From Pseudomonadota bacterium (GTDB lineage: Bacteria; Bdellovibrionota; FAC87; UBA2466): a stretch of 64,000 bases of DNA. The DNA lies in the NCBI GenBank assembly GCA_009927165.1, contig RFNO01000106.1:67409-131408 (forward strand), written 5' to 3'. Below, in pieces: positions 18,086 to 27,973 of this stretch (position 1 is the stretch's first letter; each line of letters begins with the position of its first letter). Under the pieces are notes generated by a model. That model had not been told where the DNA came from and did no database searches. It was given only the letters and a program-made list of their open reading frames with translations. The position numbers and the translations under genes are program-made.

Positions 18086-18549
18086 CTTCCCGTTTGAGGG
18101 TGCAGAGAAAACTAAGAAAGCAGTTACTTCACTTCTTCGATCTTTTGGGACTTTACTTGCAGGTTGGCTACGAATTGGGATTTGCTTGGAATCAGGTTTT
18201 GAGGGCTCTCAAAAGTTCAGAAAAAGAATCTTTGTTGGACGAACTCATTTATGAAGACACCCAGGAATCCCTCAATGATTGTTTAAGCCGATTACGACAA
18301 AATTTTAAGGATCCTCAATATCGTATCCATTTCGGAACTCTTGCCCAGCTTTATCAACAGGGAGCCCCCCTCGCTTTAGCTACTCGCTCGATATCCCAGT
18401 GTCTGCGTTGTGAGTTCGAGCGCGATTTGGAGAATCATCTTCGAAAAGCCCCAACCCAAGCCCAGATTCTGCTTCTTCTGTTTTTTTTACCCCCCGCACT
18501 CATTTTGCTCTTCATGCCTATTTTGCAGCAGCTTCGAAACCTCTTTTAA
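18052..18549 (+). CDS. tadC: Type II secretion F-domain protein, TadC-like (short)
   Basis: About 165 residues from ATG 18052, which overlaps tadB by 34 bases and is preceded by GGAGGGGTG. It carries a helical T2SF domain (FDLLGLYLQVGYELGFAWNQ, then GTLAQLYQQGAPLALATRSI) and one strongly hydrophobic C-terminal segment (QILLLLFFLPPALILLFMPI). It is shorter than typical TadC (around 290-320 residues), because the N-terminal membrane region is reduced. It could be a compact TadC, or a secondary truncation that still works with TadB. Confidence 0.75.
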   Translation: MGNPTYHSILLTSRLRVQRKLRKQLLHFFDLLGLYLQVGYELGFAWNQVLRALKSSEKESLLDELIYEDTQESLNDCLSRLRQNFKDPQYRIHFGTLAQLYQQGAPLALATRSISQCLRCEFERDLENHLRKAPTQAQILLLLFFLPPALILLFMPILQQLRNLF

Positions 18550-18631
18550 AACCCCTCAGAAAAAACGGCTAAACCATCCTATTTATTGGCATTCCAATCA
18601 CTCTGTGTTAGTTTTTTTTCGGGAGTTCTTC

Positions 18632-19939
18632 ATGGCCAAAAATCCTCAAGATCAAAAAATGCAGAACCTAGTTTCTTTGTGTCGTCGCCGAGCATTCATT
18701 TTTCAGTCGAGTGAAATTTACGGGGGCTTGAATGGATGTTGGGACTACGGCCCTATGGGTGTTGAACTCAAAAGGAACATCAAAGAACTTTGGTGGCGAG
18801 ATACCGTTTTAGGTCGCACTGATGTTGAAGGAGTGGATTGTTCGATCCTCATGAATCCTAAAGTATGGGAAGCGTCTGGCCACGTTCAGTCTTTTACTGA
18901 TCCCATGGTAGATTGTTTGCAGTGTCGTGGACGTTTTCGGGCCGACCACATCGAAAACAATCAGTGCCCCACTTGTGGAACCAAGAATCAATTTACCGAA
19001 GTTAGGCATTTTAATTTGATGTTTAAAACGCATGTGGGAGCTCTAGAGGATAGTTCAAGCGTTGCTTATTTGCGTCCCGAAACTTGCCAAGGGATCTTTG
19101 CTAATTTTGATAACATTGTTAATACCAGTCGGGTGAAAGTCCCTTTTGGAATTGCTCAAATTGGCAAGGCCTTCCGAAATGAAATCAACCCAAGAAACTT
19201 TACTTTTCGGTCACGAGAATTTGAGCAAATGGAAATGGAGTTCTTCTGTCCTCCTGGTGAAGCCGAGAAATGGTTCCAGTACTGGAAAGAAGAGCGGTAT
19301 CAGTGGTATTTGAAATACGGGATTAAGAAAGAACGCCTCCATTTACGCGAACACGCTAAAGATGAACTGGCCCACTATGCTGCTGGATGTGCTGATATTG
19401 AATACGATTTTCCCTTTGGTTGTGCTGAACTCGAAGGAATAGCAAACAGAACGGATTATGACCTTCGTCGGCACTCGGAGTTTAGTAAAAAAGACCTCAG
19501 TTATTTTGATCAAAGTCAGAATCAGCGATATTTTCCTTTTGTTATTGAGCCTTCTGCCGGAGCTGATCGAGCCACATTAGCTTTCTTAGTTGATGCTTAC
19601 GAAGAAGAGGCTGAGCGTACTGTCCTTCGATTTCATCCGCGTATCGCTCCTATCAAAGTTGCGGTGTTTCCTTTGGTCAACAAAGACGGCATGCCAGAAA
19701 CAGCAGATAAAATTTTCAGAGTTCTTAAAAAGCGCTGGAATACTTTTTATGATGAAAAAGGGGCTGTAGGGCGTCGGTACCGAAGGCAAGATGAAGTTGG
19801 GACCCCGTTTTGCATAACCGTTGATGGTGAGACGGGCAAAGATCAGGCAGTTACTATCAGACATCGTGACTCAATGGCTCAAGACCGGGTGGCGATTGAT
19901 CAGGTTGCGGAATATTTGGCAAAGTATTTAGAGCCTTAG
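18632..19939 (+). CDS. glyS: Glycyl-tRNA synthetase, single-chain (alpha-2) type
   Basis: 435 residues, a class II synthetase of the homodimeric form rather than the two-subunit GlyQ/GlyS form. The opening IYGGLNGCWDYGPMGVELKRN, the zinc-binding pairs CLQC and CPTC near residue 95, LRPETCQGIFANF and FRNEINPRNFTFRSREFEQME (class II motif 2) are characteristic. The C-terminal anticodon-binding domain begins near RIAPIKVAVFPL. The frame is open upstream to 18410, but ATG 18632 with GGGAGTTCTTC before it gives the family N-terminus. ppdK follows after seven bases. Confidence 0.95.
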   Translation: MAKNPQDQKMQNLVSLCRRRAFIFQSSEIYGGLNGCWDYGPMGVELKRNIKELWWRDTVLGRTDVEGVDCSILMNPKVWEASGHVQSFTDPMVDCLQCRGRFRADHIENNQCPTCGTKNQFTEVRHFNLMFKTHVGALEDSSSVAYLRPETCQGIFANFDNIVNTSRVKVPFGIAQIGKAFRNEINPRNFTFRSREFEQMEMEFFCPPGEAEKWFQYWKEERYQWYLKYGIKKERLHLREHAKDELAHYAAGCADIEYDFPFGCAELEGIANRTDYDLRRHSEFSKKDLSYFDQSQNQRYFPFVIEPSAGADRATLAFLVDAYEEEAERTVLRFHPRIAPIKVAVFPLVNKDGMPETADKIFRVLKKRWNTFYDEKGAVGRRYRRQDEVGTPFCITVDGETGKDQAVTIRHRDSMAQDRVAIDQVAEYLAKYLEP

Positions 19940-19946
19940 AAACGAG

Positions 19947-22610
19947 ATGGAGAGAATGCAGAAGCAAGTTTATTTCTTTGGGGAGGGAAAAGCCGAGGGA
20001 AGTCGTGAGATGAAAAACCTCCTCGGTGGCAAAGGAGCCAACTTAGCAGAAATGACTAATTTGGGGTTGCCCGTTCCTCCCGGATTTACCATCAGTACAG
20101 AAGTCTGCACTTATTTTTATCAAAATAATAAAAACTATCCTCCGGAATTTGAAAAAGCTGTCCTCACTGCCATTGGAAAAATGGAAACAGTCCTGGGTGC
20201 AAAATTTGCTGATAAGGATGACCCACTCCTTCTCTCGATTCGTTCGGGGGCTCGGGTCAGTATGCCGGGCATGATGGACACTATTCTTAATCTGGGGCTG
20301 AATGATGAGACTGTTCTGGGACTTTCCAAGAAAGTCGACGAACGTTTCGCCCAAGATTCTTATCGTCGATTTATACAAATGTATTCGGATGTGGTTTTGG
20401 AGGTAGCTCCCCATCACTTTGAAACTTTGTTAGAGCAAACCAGACGCCGAGAAAATGTCGCCGCGGATTCGGAATTGTCTGCTTCTACTTTAAAAAATCT
20501 GGTGGGGGAGTTCAAAAAAATTGTCCTTTTGGAAACGGGGAAGCCTTTTCCCTCAGATCCAATGGTGCAGTTGTGGGGAGCTATCTCAGCAGTGTTTGGT
20601 TCCTGGAACTCGGCTCGAGCCATCAGTTATCGTCGAATCCACAAGATTCCAGAAGACTGGGGAACGGCAGTCAATGTTCAGGCCATGGTTTTTGGAAACA
20701 TGGGTGAAGATTGCGCTACTGGAGTAGCATTCACTAGAGACCCTTCTACTGGAGATAAAAAATTTTTTGGCGAATTTTTAACTAACGCTCAAGGGGAAGA
20801 TGTTGTTGCAGGCATTCGAACTCCATTGCCCATTAATAAAGAGTCCAGCAATGGATCCAATCTGCCAACGCTTCAGGAAAAAATGCCATCTCCCTATGGA
20901 GAATTGGTTAAAACTTACCAAATTTTAGAAAAGCACTACCGCGATATGCAGGATATTGAGTTTACTGTGCAAAAAGGAAAGCTCTTTATGTTGCAGACAC
21001 GCACGGGTAAGCGCACGGCCAGTGCTGCTGTTCGAATTGCAGTGGATATGGTGAAGGAAGGGCTAATCAAACCAGAGGAAGCTGTTCTGAGAGTAACTCC
21101 TGCGCAAGTTGAGCAACTTTTGCATCCCCGTTTGGATCCTCGGCACGTGAAACAGGTGATTGCCAAAGGACTTCCCGCTTCTCCAGGAGCTGCATCGGGA
21201 GAAGTCATTTTTTCTTCGGAAGAAGCTGAGGAACTTAGAAGAAATAATCGAAAAGTAATTTTAGTTCGTCATGAAACTTCCCCCGAAGATATCGGGGGAA
21301 TGGATGCTTCCCAAGGAATTCTGACTGCGCTAGGGGGAATGACTTCTCATGCGGCAGTGGTTGCTCGTGGAATGGGCAAACCCTGCGTGGCTGGCTGCGG
21401 AGTAATCAGCATCGATTATAAAAACCAGCAATTTAAGGTGGGGGACCAACTGGTAAAGAAAGGGGAGCTCCTTACTTTAGATGGTGGAACTGGCGAGGTG
21501 ATTTTAGGACATGTTCCTACAATTAATAGCCAGTTAGACGAGCACTTTAGAGAGTTTATGAAATGGGTCGACCAGTTTCGTGTGCTGAAGGTCAGAGCAA
21601 ACGCTGAAACCCCCAATGATGTAAAAGTGGCAAGAGGGTTTGGTGCTGAGGGAGTTGGGCTCTGCCGGACTGAGCATATGTTTTTTGAAGAAAGTCGTAT
21701 TACAGCAGTAAGAGAAATGATTCTTTCTGACTCTCGTAAACAGCGCGAGTCGGCTCTCAGTAAAATTTTTCCCATGCAGAAAGAGGACTTCAAAGCAATC
21801 TTTCGAGAGATGAAAGATTACCCTGTTACTATTCGGCTGCTTGATCCTCCTCTCCATGAATTTTTACCTAAGACTGAAAGTGAAATGACAAGCTTGGCTC
21901 GGCTTCTCAACACTTCCAAAGAAAGTATTCAAGCTAAAGTTCGTTCTCTGCATGAGTTCAATCCCATGTTGGGACATCGAGGGTGTCGCCTTGGTGTATC
22001 ATTTCCTGAGATTTATGCCATGCAAGTACGAGCTATCATGGAAGCAGCTTGTGAGTTGGTAAAAAAGGAAGAATTTCAGATTGAGCCGGAAATCATGATT
22101 CCCTTTGTGGGAGCGATGGAAGAGTATCGATTGTTGAAAAGCGATATTCTCAAGGTGTGTGAGAAAGTTCTCACGGAACAAAATATCAACGTCTCTTTTT
22201 CTGTTGGCACTATGATTGAAATTCCGCGCGCAGCACTGATCGCGGGAAAATTGGCGCAAGAAGCGTCGTTCTTTTCTTTTGGAACCAACGATCTTACTCA
22301 AATGACGTTGGGTCTTTCTCGAGATGACTCGGGTTCATTTCTTCCGAAATACGTTGAGAAAGGGATATATTCCGTGGACCCCTTTGTCAGTCTTGACCAA
22401 GAAGGGGTGGGCGAACTGATTTCTTTAGCGTGCGAGCGAGCTAAGTTATCGAATTCAAATATAAAAATAGGTATTTGCGGGGAACACGGGGGCGACACCT
22501 CAACGATTGAATTCTGCAACCGTCTAGGCTTTAATTACGTCAGTTGTTCGCCCTTCCGGGTCCCAGTGGCTCGATTGGCGGCAGCGCAAGCCACTTTAAA
22601 ATCAAAGTAG
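19947..22610 (+). CDS. ppdK: Pyruvate, phosphate dikinase
   Basis: 887 residues. PPDK interconverts pyruvate + ATP + phosphate and PEP + AMP + pyrophosphate, in gluconeogenesis or pyrophosphate-linked glycolysis. The domains are in order: an N-terminal nucleotide-binding domain (LLGGKGANLAEMTNLGLPVPPGFT), a central swivelling domain with the phosphorylated histidine in GGMTSHAAVVARGMG (His468), and a C-terminal PEP/pyruvate TIM barrel. The barrel carries GVGLCRTEHMFFE, FGTNDLTQMTLGLSRDD and the catalytic cysteine in GICGEHGGD near residue 845. It follows glyS by seven bases, so the two are probably co-transcribed. Confidence 0.97.
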   Translation: MERMQKQVYFFGEGKAEGSREMKNLLGGKGANLAEMTNLGLPVPPGFTISTEVCTYFYQNNKNYPPEFEKAVLTAIGKMETVLGAKFADKDDPLLLSIRSGARVSMPGMMDTILNLGLNDETVLGLSKKVDERFAQDSYRRFIQMYSDVVLEVAPHHFETLLEQTRRRENVAADSELSASTLKNLVGEFKKIVLLETGKPFPSDPMVQLWGAISAVFGSWNSARAISYRRIHKIPEDWGTAVNVQAMVFGNMGEDCATGVAFTRDPSTGDKKFFGEFLTNAQGEDVVAGIRTPLPINKESSNGSNLPTLQEKMPSPYGELVKTYQILEKHYRDMQDIEFTVQKGKLFMLQTRTGKRTASAAVRIAVDMVKEGLIKPEEAVLRVTPAQVEQLLHPRLDPRHVKQVIAKGLPASPGAASGEVIFSSEEAEELRRNNRKVILVRHETSPEDIGGMDASQGILTALGGMTSHAAVVARGMGKPCVAGCGVISIDYKNQQFKVGDQLVKKGELLTLDGGTGEVILGHVPTINSQLDEHFREFMKWVDQFRVLKVRANAETPNDVKVARGFGAEGVGLCRTEHMFFEESRITAVREMILSDSRKQRESALSKIFPMQKEDFKAIFREMKDYPVTIRLLDPPLHEFLPKTESEMTSLARLLNTSKESIQAKVRSLHEFNPMLGHRGCRLGVSFPEIYAMQVRAIMEAACELVKKEEFQIEPEIMIPFVGAMEEYRLLKSDILKVCEKVLTEQNINVSFSVGTMIEIPRAALIAGKLAQEASFFSFGTNDLTQMTLGLSRDDSGSFLPKYVEKGIYSVDPFVSLDQEGVGELISLACERAKLSNSNIKIGICGEHGGDTSTIEFCNRLGFNYVSCSPFRVPVARLAAAQATLKSK

Positions 22611-22662
22611 TAAATAGGTTTTTGGGGCAACAGGGTTTAACCATTTTTTTTAGCGAGTTGTC

Positions 22663-25600
22663 ATGCGTTTAAAACGTCTAGAGTTGCAAGGGTTCAAATC
22701 ATTTCTAGATCGCACGGTTCTTACTTTCCAACCGGGTATCACCGGCGTAGTAGGTCCCAATGGTTGCGGAAAAAGTAACATCGTCGATGCTATTCAATGG
22801 GTCATGGGCGAACAGAGCGCTAAGCATTTGCGCGGCGATTCCATGACCGACGTGATTTTTAATGGATCTGATAGTAAAGCAGCAACTTCAATGGCGGAAG
22901 TCAGTCTTATTTTGGATCGCCAGGGAGTTGCGCTTGCTCCGCAGTTTGCTGCTTTCGACAAATCTGAGGAAATTGCAATCACTCGTCGAGTCTATCGAGA
23001 TGGTACAAGTGAATACTGCATCAACAAAACCCAATGTCGTTTGAAAGATATTCATGAACTGTTCATGGATACAGGAGTGGGTAAAAGAGCTTATTCAATT
23101 ATTGAGCAAGGCCAAATTGATCGCATGATCAGTGTAAAGCCCGAAGAGCGCCGTGGACTTTTTGAAGAAGTTGCTGGGATTACAAAATACAAGGCAAAAA
23201 GAAAAGAAGCTGAGAAAAAATTAGAAGGAACCCGGCAAAATCTTCTGCGCTTACAAGACATTATTAACGAACTTGAGAAACAAATCCGAAGTCTCAAAGT
23301 GCAGGCTACTCGAGCGAGAAAGTACAAAGAGTTAAAAGGTGAACTCGAATCTGTTGATCTTTATTTATTGGGGAGAAATGTATTCAGACATGCCCATAAA
23401 GTAGATGAGCTCTCCAAACGTCGTGAAGAGTTGGTCAATGAACGTTCGCAATCGGATGCGGCATATAGCCAACATGAAGCCAGTATCACTGAGTTGGATG
23501 TTCAACGAATTGATCAAGAACGAGAAGTTCAAGAGCTCGGCAATCGAGAGCGAGAACTGACATTAGCTATTCAAAAACTGGAAAGTCAGGTCGTTCTGCT
23601 TGAGGAGCGTAAAAAACACCTGCAGGAAGCAGTGGATCGCAAAAAGCAGGAAGAACAAGAACTGGGTCAATCTTTAGAAGTAATGAAGTCTGAGCTGTCT
23701 CAGGAACAAACAGAGAGGGATGATTTGCTTCAATCTCTGGAGCAACTTGAAACAGAGCTCAATGGGTTTGATGCATCCATTCGTGAGTCCAATCAAATTA
23801 AACAGCAGTGCCAGCATGAAAAAATCAAAATGGAAAATCGCAAAACAGAAGTGGTGCGCAAAAGCCTGTCCATTGAAAGCCAAGAGCAAGGGCTAATTGC
23901 CAAACAAGATGAAATTCAAATGGCCCTTGGACGTCTGGAACAAAAAGTTGGCGAACTTAATCTTGTTTTGGACTCTCAGCGCGCTTCTCTCTTGAGCGCT
24001 GATCAAAAGATTGAACAAGTAAACGAACGTGCAGCTCTTGCAGAAAAAGAGGTGGCCACACTCCATTCTGACTGTCAGGAGATGTCTTCCAAACTTTCAT
24101 TGCTAGAAGAATCGCTTTATCGATCGCGCGAAGAGTTTCACCGTCAGCGCTCACGCTTGCAGTCTTTGAAAGAGCTTCAAAATAACCTAGAAGGCTATTC
24201 CTCTTCTGCTCGTGATTTTTTATTGGCCTTAGGCGAAGATAAAGGTACGGCTATTCCCCTCGCCGAAGTGCTTTCCCCGGATGCCGACATTGAAGAAAGC
24301 TTGGAGTCTTTGTTGGGGGCGGACATGAACACAATTCTTGTCCAGACCACTGAGGAGGCCGAGCGGCTTACCCGATTGATTACTGAACGCGGATTGGAGC
24401 GAGTAAGAATCGTGGCAATCACTGAGTTGGTGGCCAGCCATTCACCAGAGCTTTTTGCTGAGGGTATTAAATCGTTGATGCAGAAGATTCGGGTCGAAGC
24501 ACCATACGAAGCGGTAGCTCGATGGTGGTTTGGAAATGTTTATTTGGCTCAAGATCTTACTCAGCTATTTTCTCTTCGAACCCAAAATCCATCCTATACA
24601 TTTATTGCTGCCGATGGACAAACTGTGGGACATCGTGATCGTTCATTAACTGCGGGTAAAACACCTACCCGAACGGGTGTGTTTGCTCGAAGAAGAGAGA
24701 TTGAAGAATTAGAGATGGTCTGTCAGAACCTTGAAGCTGAGTTGTCTCGACTTACTTCGGAAAGAGAAACGCTTTTTCAGCATCTTCAAAACCAAGAGAA
24801 GTTGCATTCTGAATTGAAAGATAAACTTTCTGTAATTCACATCGAAGCAGTTGGGTTTCGAAAGGAACGAGAAAAGCTCCATTTCGAGCTTACACGGCTT
24901 GAAAAAGAGTGTGAGGGGCTAACCTCTGAGCAAGAACGCAATCGTGGCTTGGAATCTGAAGTTAAAAATCAAGTTTCTCAGTTAGCCGCTGAAAAAATTT
25001 CACTGCAAGAACAGACAGATCAAATTTCTGCGGAATTACTGACGCTGACTCAAAAGCTTGAAAAAAATGAGAAGGATTTAGAGTCGATAGGACAGCTGAC
25101 CAATGAGAAGAGAGTAGAAAAGTCTGGTCTGAGCGAGAGACGCAATGCTGTTGAAGATAAGCTCCACAAGTTGGAGCTTGAAATCGAAGATAAAAATCGA
25201 CAGTGGGATCGCTTAGTGTTTAGTCAAAAAACAGATCAAGCTGAGCTGGAAAGTAAAGCTTCCGAAATCTCGCAAATTCAAAGTGAAGCAGAGCAGTCTC
25301 ATCGGGAGAGAGACAGTTTGTTAGTTAAACTATCAGACGTCAAAACAGCGTTTCAAGATACTTGCACTCAACTTACTGAAATTCGTCTTCAAAAAGAAGC
25401 GCTTCAGAAGAAAAGAGAAGAGATTCTTTCTGAAATTCAGGACCTTGAAATCCGCGTGGCTCAGGAACAATCTCAATGGGAACAACTCAAAAGCATTTCA
25501 AATGAGCGATATCACCGTGATCCCACTCCGATTGATGAATCGGTCCAGATTGAGCTGGAGAAGTTGCCTTTGTTTACGGCAAGTCTCAACGTAAATTGGT

Positions 25601-26268
25601 CTTTACTCCTAGACGAAGAGCGACGAGGGCTTCTCGAGGAACATCTTAAGAGCATGCGTGAAAAAATTGCGCGGTATGGAGAAGTAAATTTAACTGCAAT
25701 CCAAGAATTTGATGACATTCAAAAACGTTATGACTTCTTAATTGAACAAAATGCAGATTTAGAAAAATCAATTCAAATTCTTGAAGACGCCATTAAGAAG
25801 ATAGAGGAAACGACCAAAGTTCGATTTACGGAAACCTTCGAAGCAGTTAATAAAAAGTTCACTGAGATTTTCCCCATTCTTTTCAATGGTGGAAAAGCCG
25901 AACTGACTTTGGTTTATCAAGAAGGCAGCCAAGAACCTGGAGTAGATATTATGGCTCAGCCCCCTGGAAAAAGACTGCAGAGCATTACACTCCTCTCGGG
26001 CGGAGAAAAAGCACTCACAGCGGTCAGTTTGGTACTTGCCATTTTTGCAAGAAAGCCAAGTCCGTTCTGTCTGTTAGACGAAGTGGATGCGCCTTTGGAT
26101 GATGCGAACGTTTCTCGGTTTAATACCGTGGTGAAGAAAATGGCCGAGAAAACCCAATTTATTGTGATTACGCACAACAAAAAGACCATGGAAATTGCAG
26201 AAGCCCTGTACGGGGTCACGATGCAGCGAAATGGTATTTCCAAAATGGCCAGCGTAGCGCTCCAGTGA
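22663..26268 (+). CDS. smc: Chromosome partition protein SMC
   Basis: 1201 residues, the expected size. SMC is the ATPase of the bacterial condensin complex (with ScpA/ScpB, not in this window). The N-terminal ATPase half has GPNGCGKSNIVDAIQWVMGE (Walker A, residues about 31-50). A long coiled coil runs from about 170 to 500, the hinge spans about 515-680 (DKGTAIPLAEVLSPDADIEE onwards), and a second coiled coil continues to about 1020. The C-terminal half carries the ABC signature LLSGGEKALTA near 1110 and Walker B FCLLDEVDAPLDD near 1136. ATG 22663 lies 52 bases after ppdK. It is intact with no oddities. Confidence 0.97.
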   Translation: MRLKRLELQGFKSFLDRTVLTFQPGITGVVGPNGCGKSNIVDAIQWVMGEQSAKHLRGDSMTDVIFNGSDSKAATSMAEVSLILDRQGVALAPQFAAFDKSEEIAITRRVYRDGTSEYCINKTQCRLKDIHELFMDTGVGKRAYSIIEQGQIDRMISVKPEERRGLFEEVAGITKYKAKRKEAEKKLEGTRQNLLRLQDIINELEKQIRSLKVQATRARKYKELKGELESVDLYLLGRNVFRHAHKVDELSKRREELVNERSQSDAAYSQHEASITELDVQRIDQEREVQELGNRERELTLAIQKLESQVVLLEERKKHLQEAVDRKKQEEQELGQSLEVMKSELSQEQTERDDLLQSLEQLETELNGFDASIRESNQIKQQCQHEKIKMENRKTEVVRKSLSIESQEQGLIAKQDEIQMALGRLEQKVGELNLVLDSQRASLLSADQKIEQVNERAALAEKEVATLHSDCQEMSSKLSLLEESLYRSREEFHRQRSRLQSLKELQNNLEGYSSSARDFLLALGEDKGTAIPLAEVLSPDADIEESLESLLGADMNTILVQTTEEAERLTRLITERGLERVRIVAITELVASHSPELFAEGIKSLMQKIRVEAPYEAVARWWFGNVYLAQDLTQLFSLRTQNPSYTFIAADGQTVGHRDRSLTAGKTPTRTGVFARRREIEELEMVCQNLEAELSRLTSERETLFQHLQNQEKLHSELKDKLSVIHIEAVGFRKEREKLHFELTRLEKECEGLTSEQERNRGLESEVKNQVSQLAAEKISLQEQTDQISAELLTLTQKLEKNEKDLESIGQLTNEKRVEKSGLSERRNAVEDKLHKLELEIEDKNRQWDRLVFSQKTDQAELESKASEISQIQSEAEQSHRERDSLLVKLSDVKTAFQDTCTQLTEIRLQKEALQKKREEILSEIQDLEIRVAQEQSQWEQLKSISNERYHRDPTPIDESVQIELEKLPLFTASLNVNWSLLLDEERRGLLEEHLKSMREKIARYGEVNLTAIQEFDDIQKRYDFLIEQNADLEKSIQILEDAIKKIEETTKVRFTETFEAVNKKFTEIFPILFNGGKAELTLVYQEGSQEPGVDIMAQPPGKRLQSITLLSGGEKALTAVSLVLAIFARKPSPFCLLDEVDAPLDDANVSRFNTVVKKMAEKTQFIVITHNKKTMEIAEALYGVTMQRNGISKMASVALQ

Positions 26269-26425
26269 AGATGCACTGAAGTCCCCTCAAAACACGGCAG
26301 AATAATCAAAGAAATCAATGGGTTAAGTTTTTAGTCGGCCTTTGCTCGGGAAATCTCGCCAATCAGTCGATAAGGTATGCGGTGGAATCTCTTTAACCTA
26401 TTGATTATTTAAGGCGAGTTAACTT

Positions 26426-27880
26426 TTGATTTTAGCAACTCACAGGCTAGTGGGACTTCAAACAAAGTCGAGTACCTTTTTTGTTCTTGTAGTCTTTTGG
26501 GGGCTCGTCATTTCTTCGCTGGTAAAAGCAGAGAATAAAGGTTCTCCCCTTAAGTCAAGCAATCAAGTTTTCCAGGGCGGTTCCAAAGAGACTCAACCCA
26601 TTATTTGGTCTCCAAAAAGCGGGGAAACCATTCAGTTTCTCGAAAACGATCGAAGTCAAATCCGATTGTTAGGAGAACTAAGATACCCAGGAGAGTTGTT
26701 CATCAACGGGGATAAAATTTCTCTCAAAAACAAAAAGTTTGATTACGCCCTTAAGCTCAATTCCACCGAGCAAAATCATACCATCGTGATTAAGCAGTCC
26801 CAGAATCCCGAACGGGTTTTTGAACTCAAAACCCGCTTTTTGAAAGTGCCCTCCGGGTCCGTGCAAGCAAAAATTCGTACCGATGATGGAAAAGTAGTTA
26901 CGAAAACAAGTTGGTTTACGGGTTCATTTCCTAGCTCTGATTGGATTGAGATTGCCCTAGCAGCTAAGCCTTTGCCATCTGAGAATTTAGCTAAAGAAAC
27001 CCCCAAAGAGGGAGTAACCGAGTTAGTAAAAAATTGGCTGGGTGGGTTTTTCAAAGAAGAAAAAAAGCCGGAACCGCAGGTTGAGCCAGAACCCCAAAAG
27101 GTGCCGCCGGTTACTGTGGCAACCCCGGAGCCCAAACCGGAACCTGAGCCAGTGCAGGAACTGCCAACAACTCCAGAGCCAAAAGCCCCGGTTGAAGAAG
27201 CCAAAGAGGAAGTCGCCCAACCTGAAGAGCGAGAAGTTGCTTCGGTTGAAAATGAGTTAGAGGAAAAGCTCCCCCCCAGAAATCCCCTCGGTTTTAAAAT
27301 TATCCAAGGGATAGGGTCCTTTAATTTAGAACAATCAGAATTCGGAACCTTCAGTTCTCTTAATTTAACCTTAAGAGGTGAGTTTGAAACCAAGCTTAAC
27401 GATAGTCTGACGGGGAAAGTGTATGGGGAAACTTTCATTGTGCCGCTTTCAGTAACCGGTTTGGCTGAAGGGCCTAAGCAAACGCGACTAGGGACTGACG
27501 TGGGAGCTCAATTTCAAATTTCTGAGAGCTATCAGTTCATGCCTGCTATTGGATTTGTTTATCAAACCCTAAGCACTTCAGAAGAGCTGGGTTATCGAGA
27601 TTTGATGGGATCCCGTCTCTCCTTGGGAAACACGATTTCCTTCTCAGATACTCAAGTCCTTCACGTTACAGCCACTTTGTCGGTGTTTGGAAGTGATTTA
27701 GAAATCATTACGATGAGCAGTAGGGAGATAGGCCTTAGGGCCTATCAAGAATGGAAGAACTTTTCCTATTTCTTCCCCTCCTTTTATTTGGGAGGGGAAT
27801 ATTCCACACTCTCCCTGACTTTCTCGAATGCCACCCTAGCTTCCTCTGTCTTTTTAGGCTTCCTAGGGGTTTCTTTCTAG
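26426..27880 (+). CDS. Exported three-part protein: strand-rich head, Pro/Glu linker, C-terminal barrel-like domain
   Basis: 484 residues from a TTG at 26426, supported by AAGGCGAG six to thirteen bases upstream. A signal-anchor-like segment (FFVLVVFWGLVISSLVKA) is followed by a strand-rich domain (about 50-200) with PKSGETIQF and a FINGDKISL turn, in the style of FecR/Ig-like envelope domains. Residues about 213-285 are a Pro/Glu/Lys linker of EPEPQ and PEPKP repeats. The C-terminal 200 residues alternate in the manner of a beta-barrel and end in GFLGVSF, with a terminal aromatic. The linker could span the periplasm between an anchor and an outer-membrane domain. No family is recognised. Confidence 0.75.
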   Translation: MILATHRLVGLQTKSSTFFVLVVFWGLVISSLVKAENKGSPLKSSNQVFQGGSKETQPIIWSPKSGETIQFLENDRSQIRLLGELRYPGELFINGDKISLKNKKFDYALKLNSTEQNHTIVIKQSQNPERVFELKTRFLKVPSGSVQAKIRTDDGKVVTKTSWFTGSFPSSDWIEIALAAKPLPSENLAKETPKEGVTELVKNWLGGFFKEEKKPEPQVEPEPQKVPPVTVATPEPKPEPEPVQELPTTPEPKAPVEEAKEEVAQPEEREVASVENELEEKLPPRNPLGFKIIQGIGSFNLEQSEFGTFSSLNLTLRGEFETKLNDSLTGKVYGETFIVPLSVTGLAEGPKQTRLGTDVGAQFQISESYQFMPAIGFVYQTLSTSEELGYRDLMGSRLSLGNTISFSDTQVLHVTATLSVFGSDLEIITMSSREIGLRAYQEWKNFSYFFPSFYLGGEYSTLSLTFSNATLASSVFLGFLGVSF

Positions 27881-27973
27881 CTGGTAAGCGGATCTCCACT
27901 TTGACAATTAGCCCCTAAGCCAGTAGAAAGGTTCAACAATTTAAACAACCCACTCAACAAGGATTTTTGGTTT

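Noticed and set aside
26355-26375. GTCGATAAG before the 484-residue protein, resembling a sigma-28 -10
   Set aside because: There is no -35 element at the correct spacing, and one base of the core is wrong.
26776-27438. 220-codon reverse ORF
   Set aside because: It is the Ser/Gly-rich mirror of the Pro/Glu linker gene and has no protein-like features.
27883-27957. Inverted repeat CTTTCTAGCTGG / CCAGTAGAAAG as a terminator
   Set aside because: The loop is about 35 bases, the stem has a bulge, and no T run follows.
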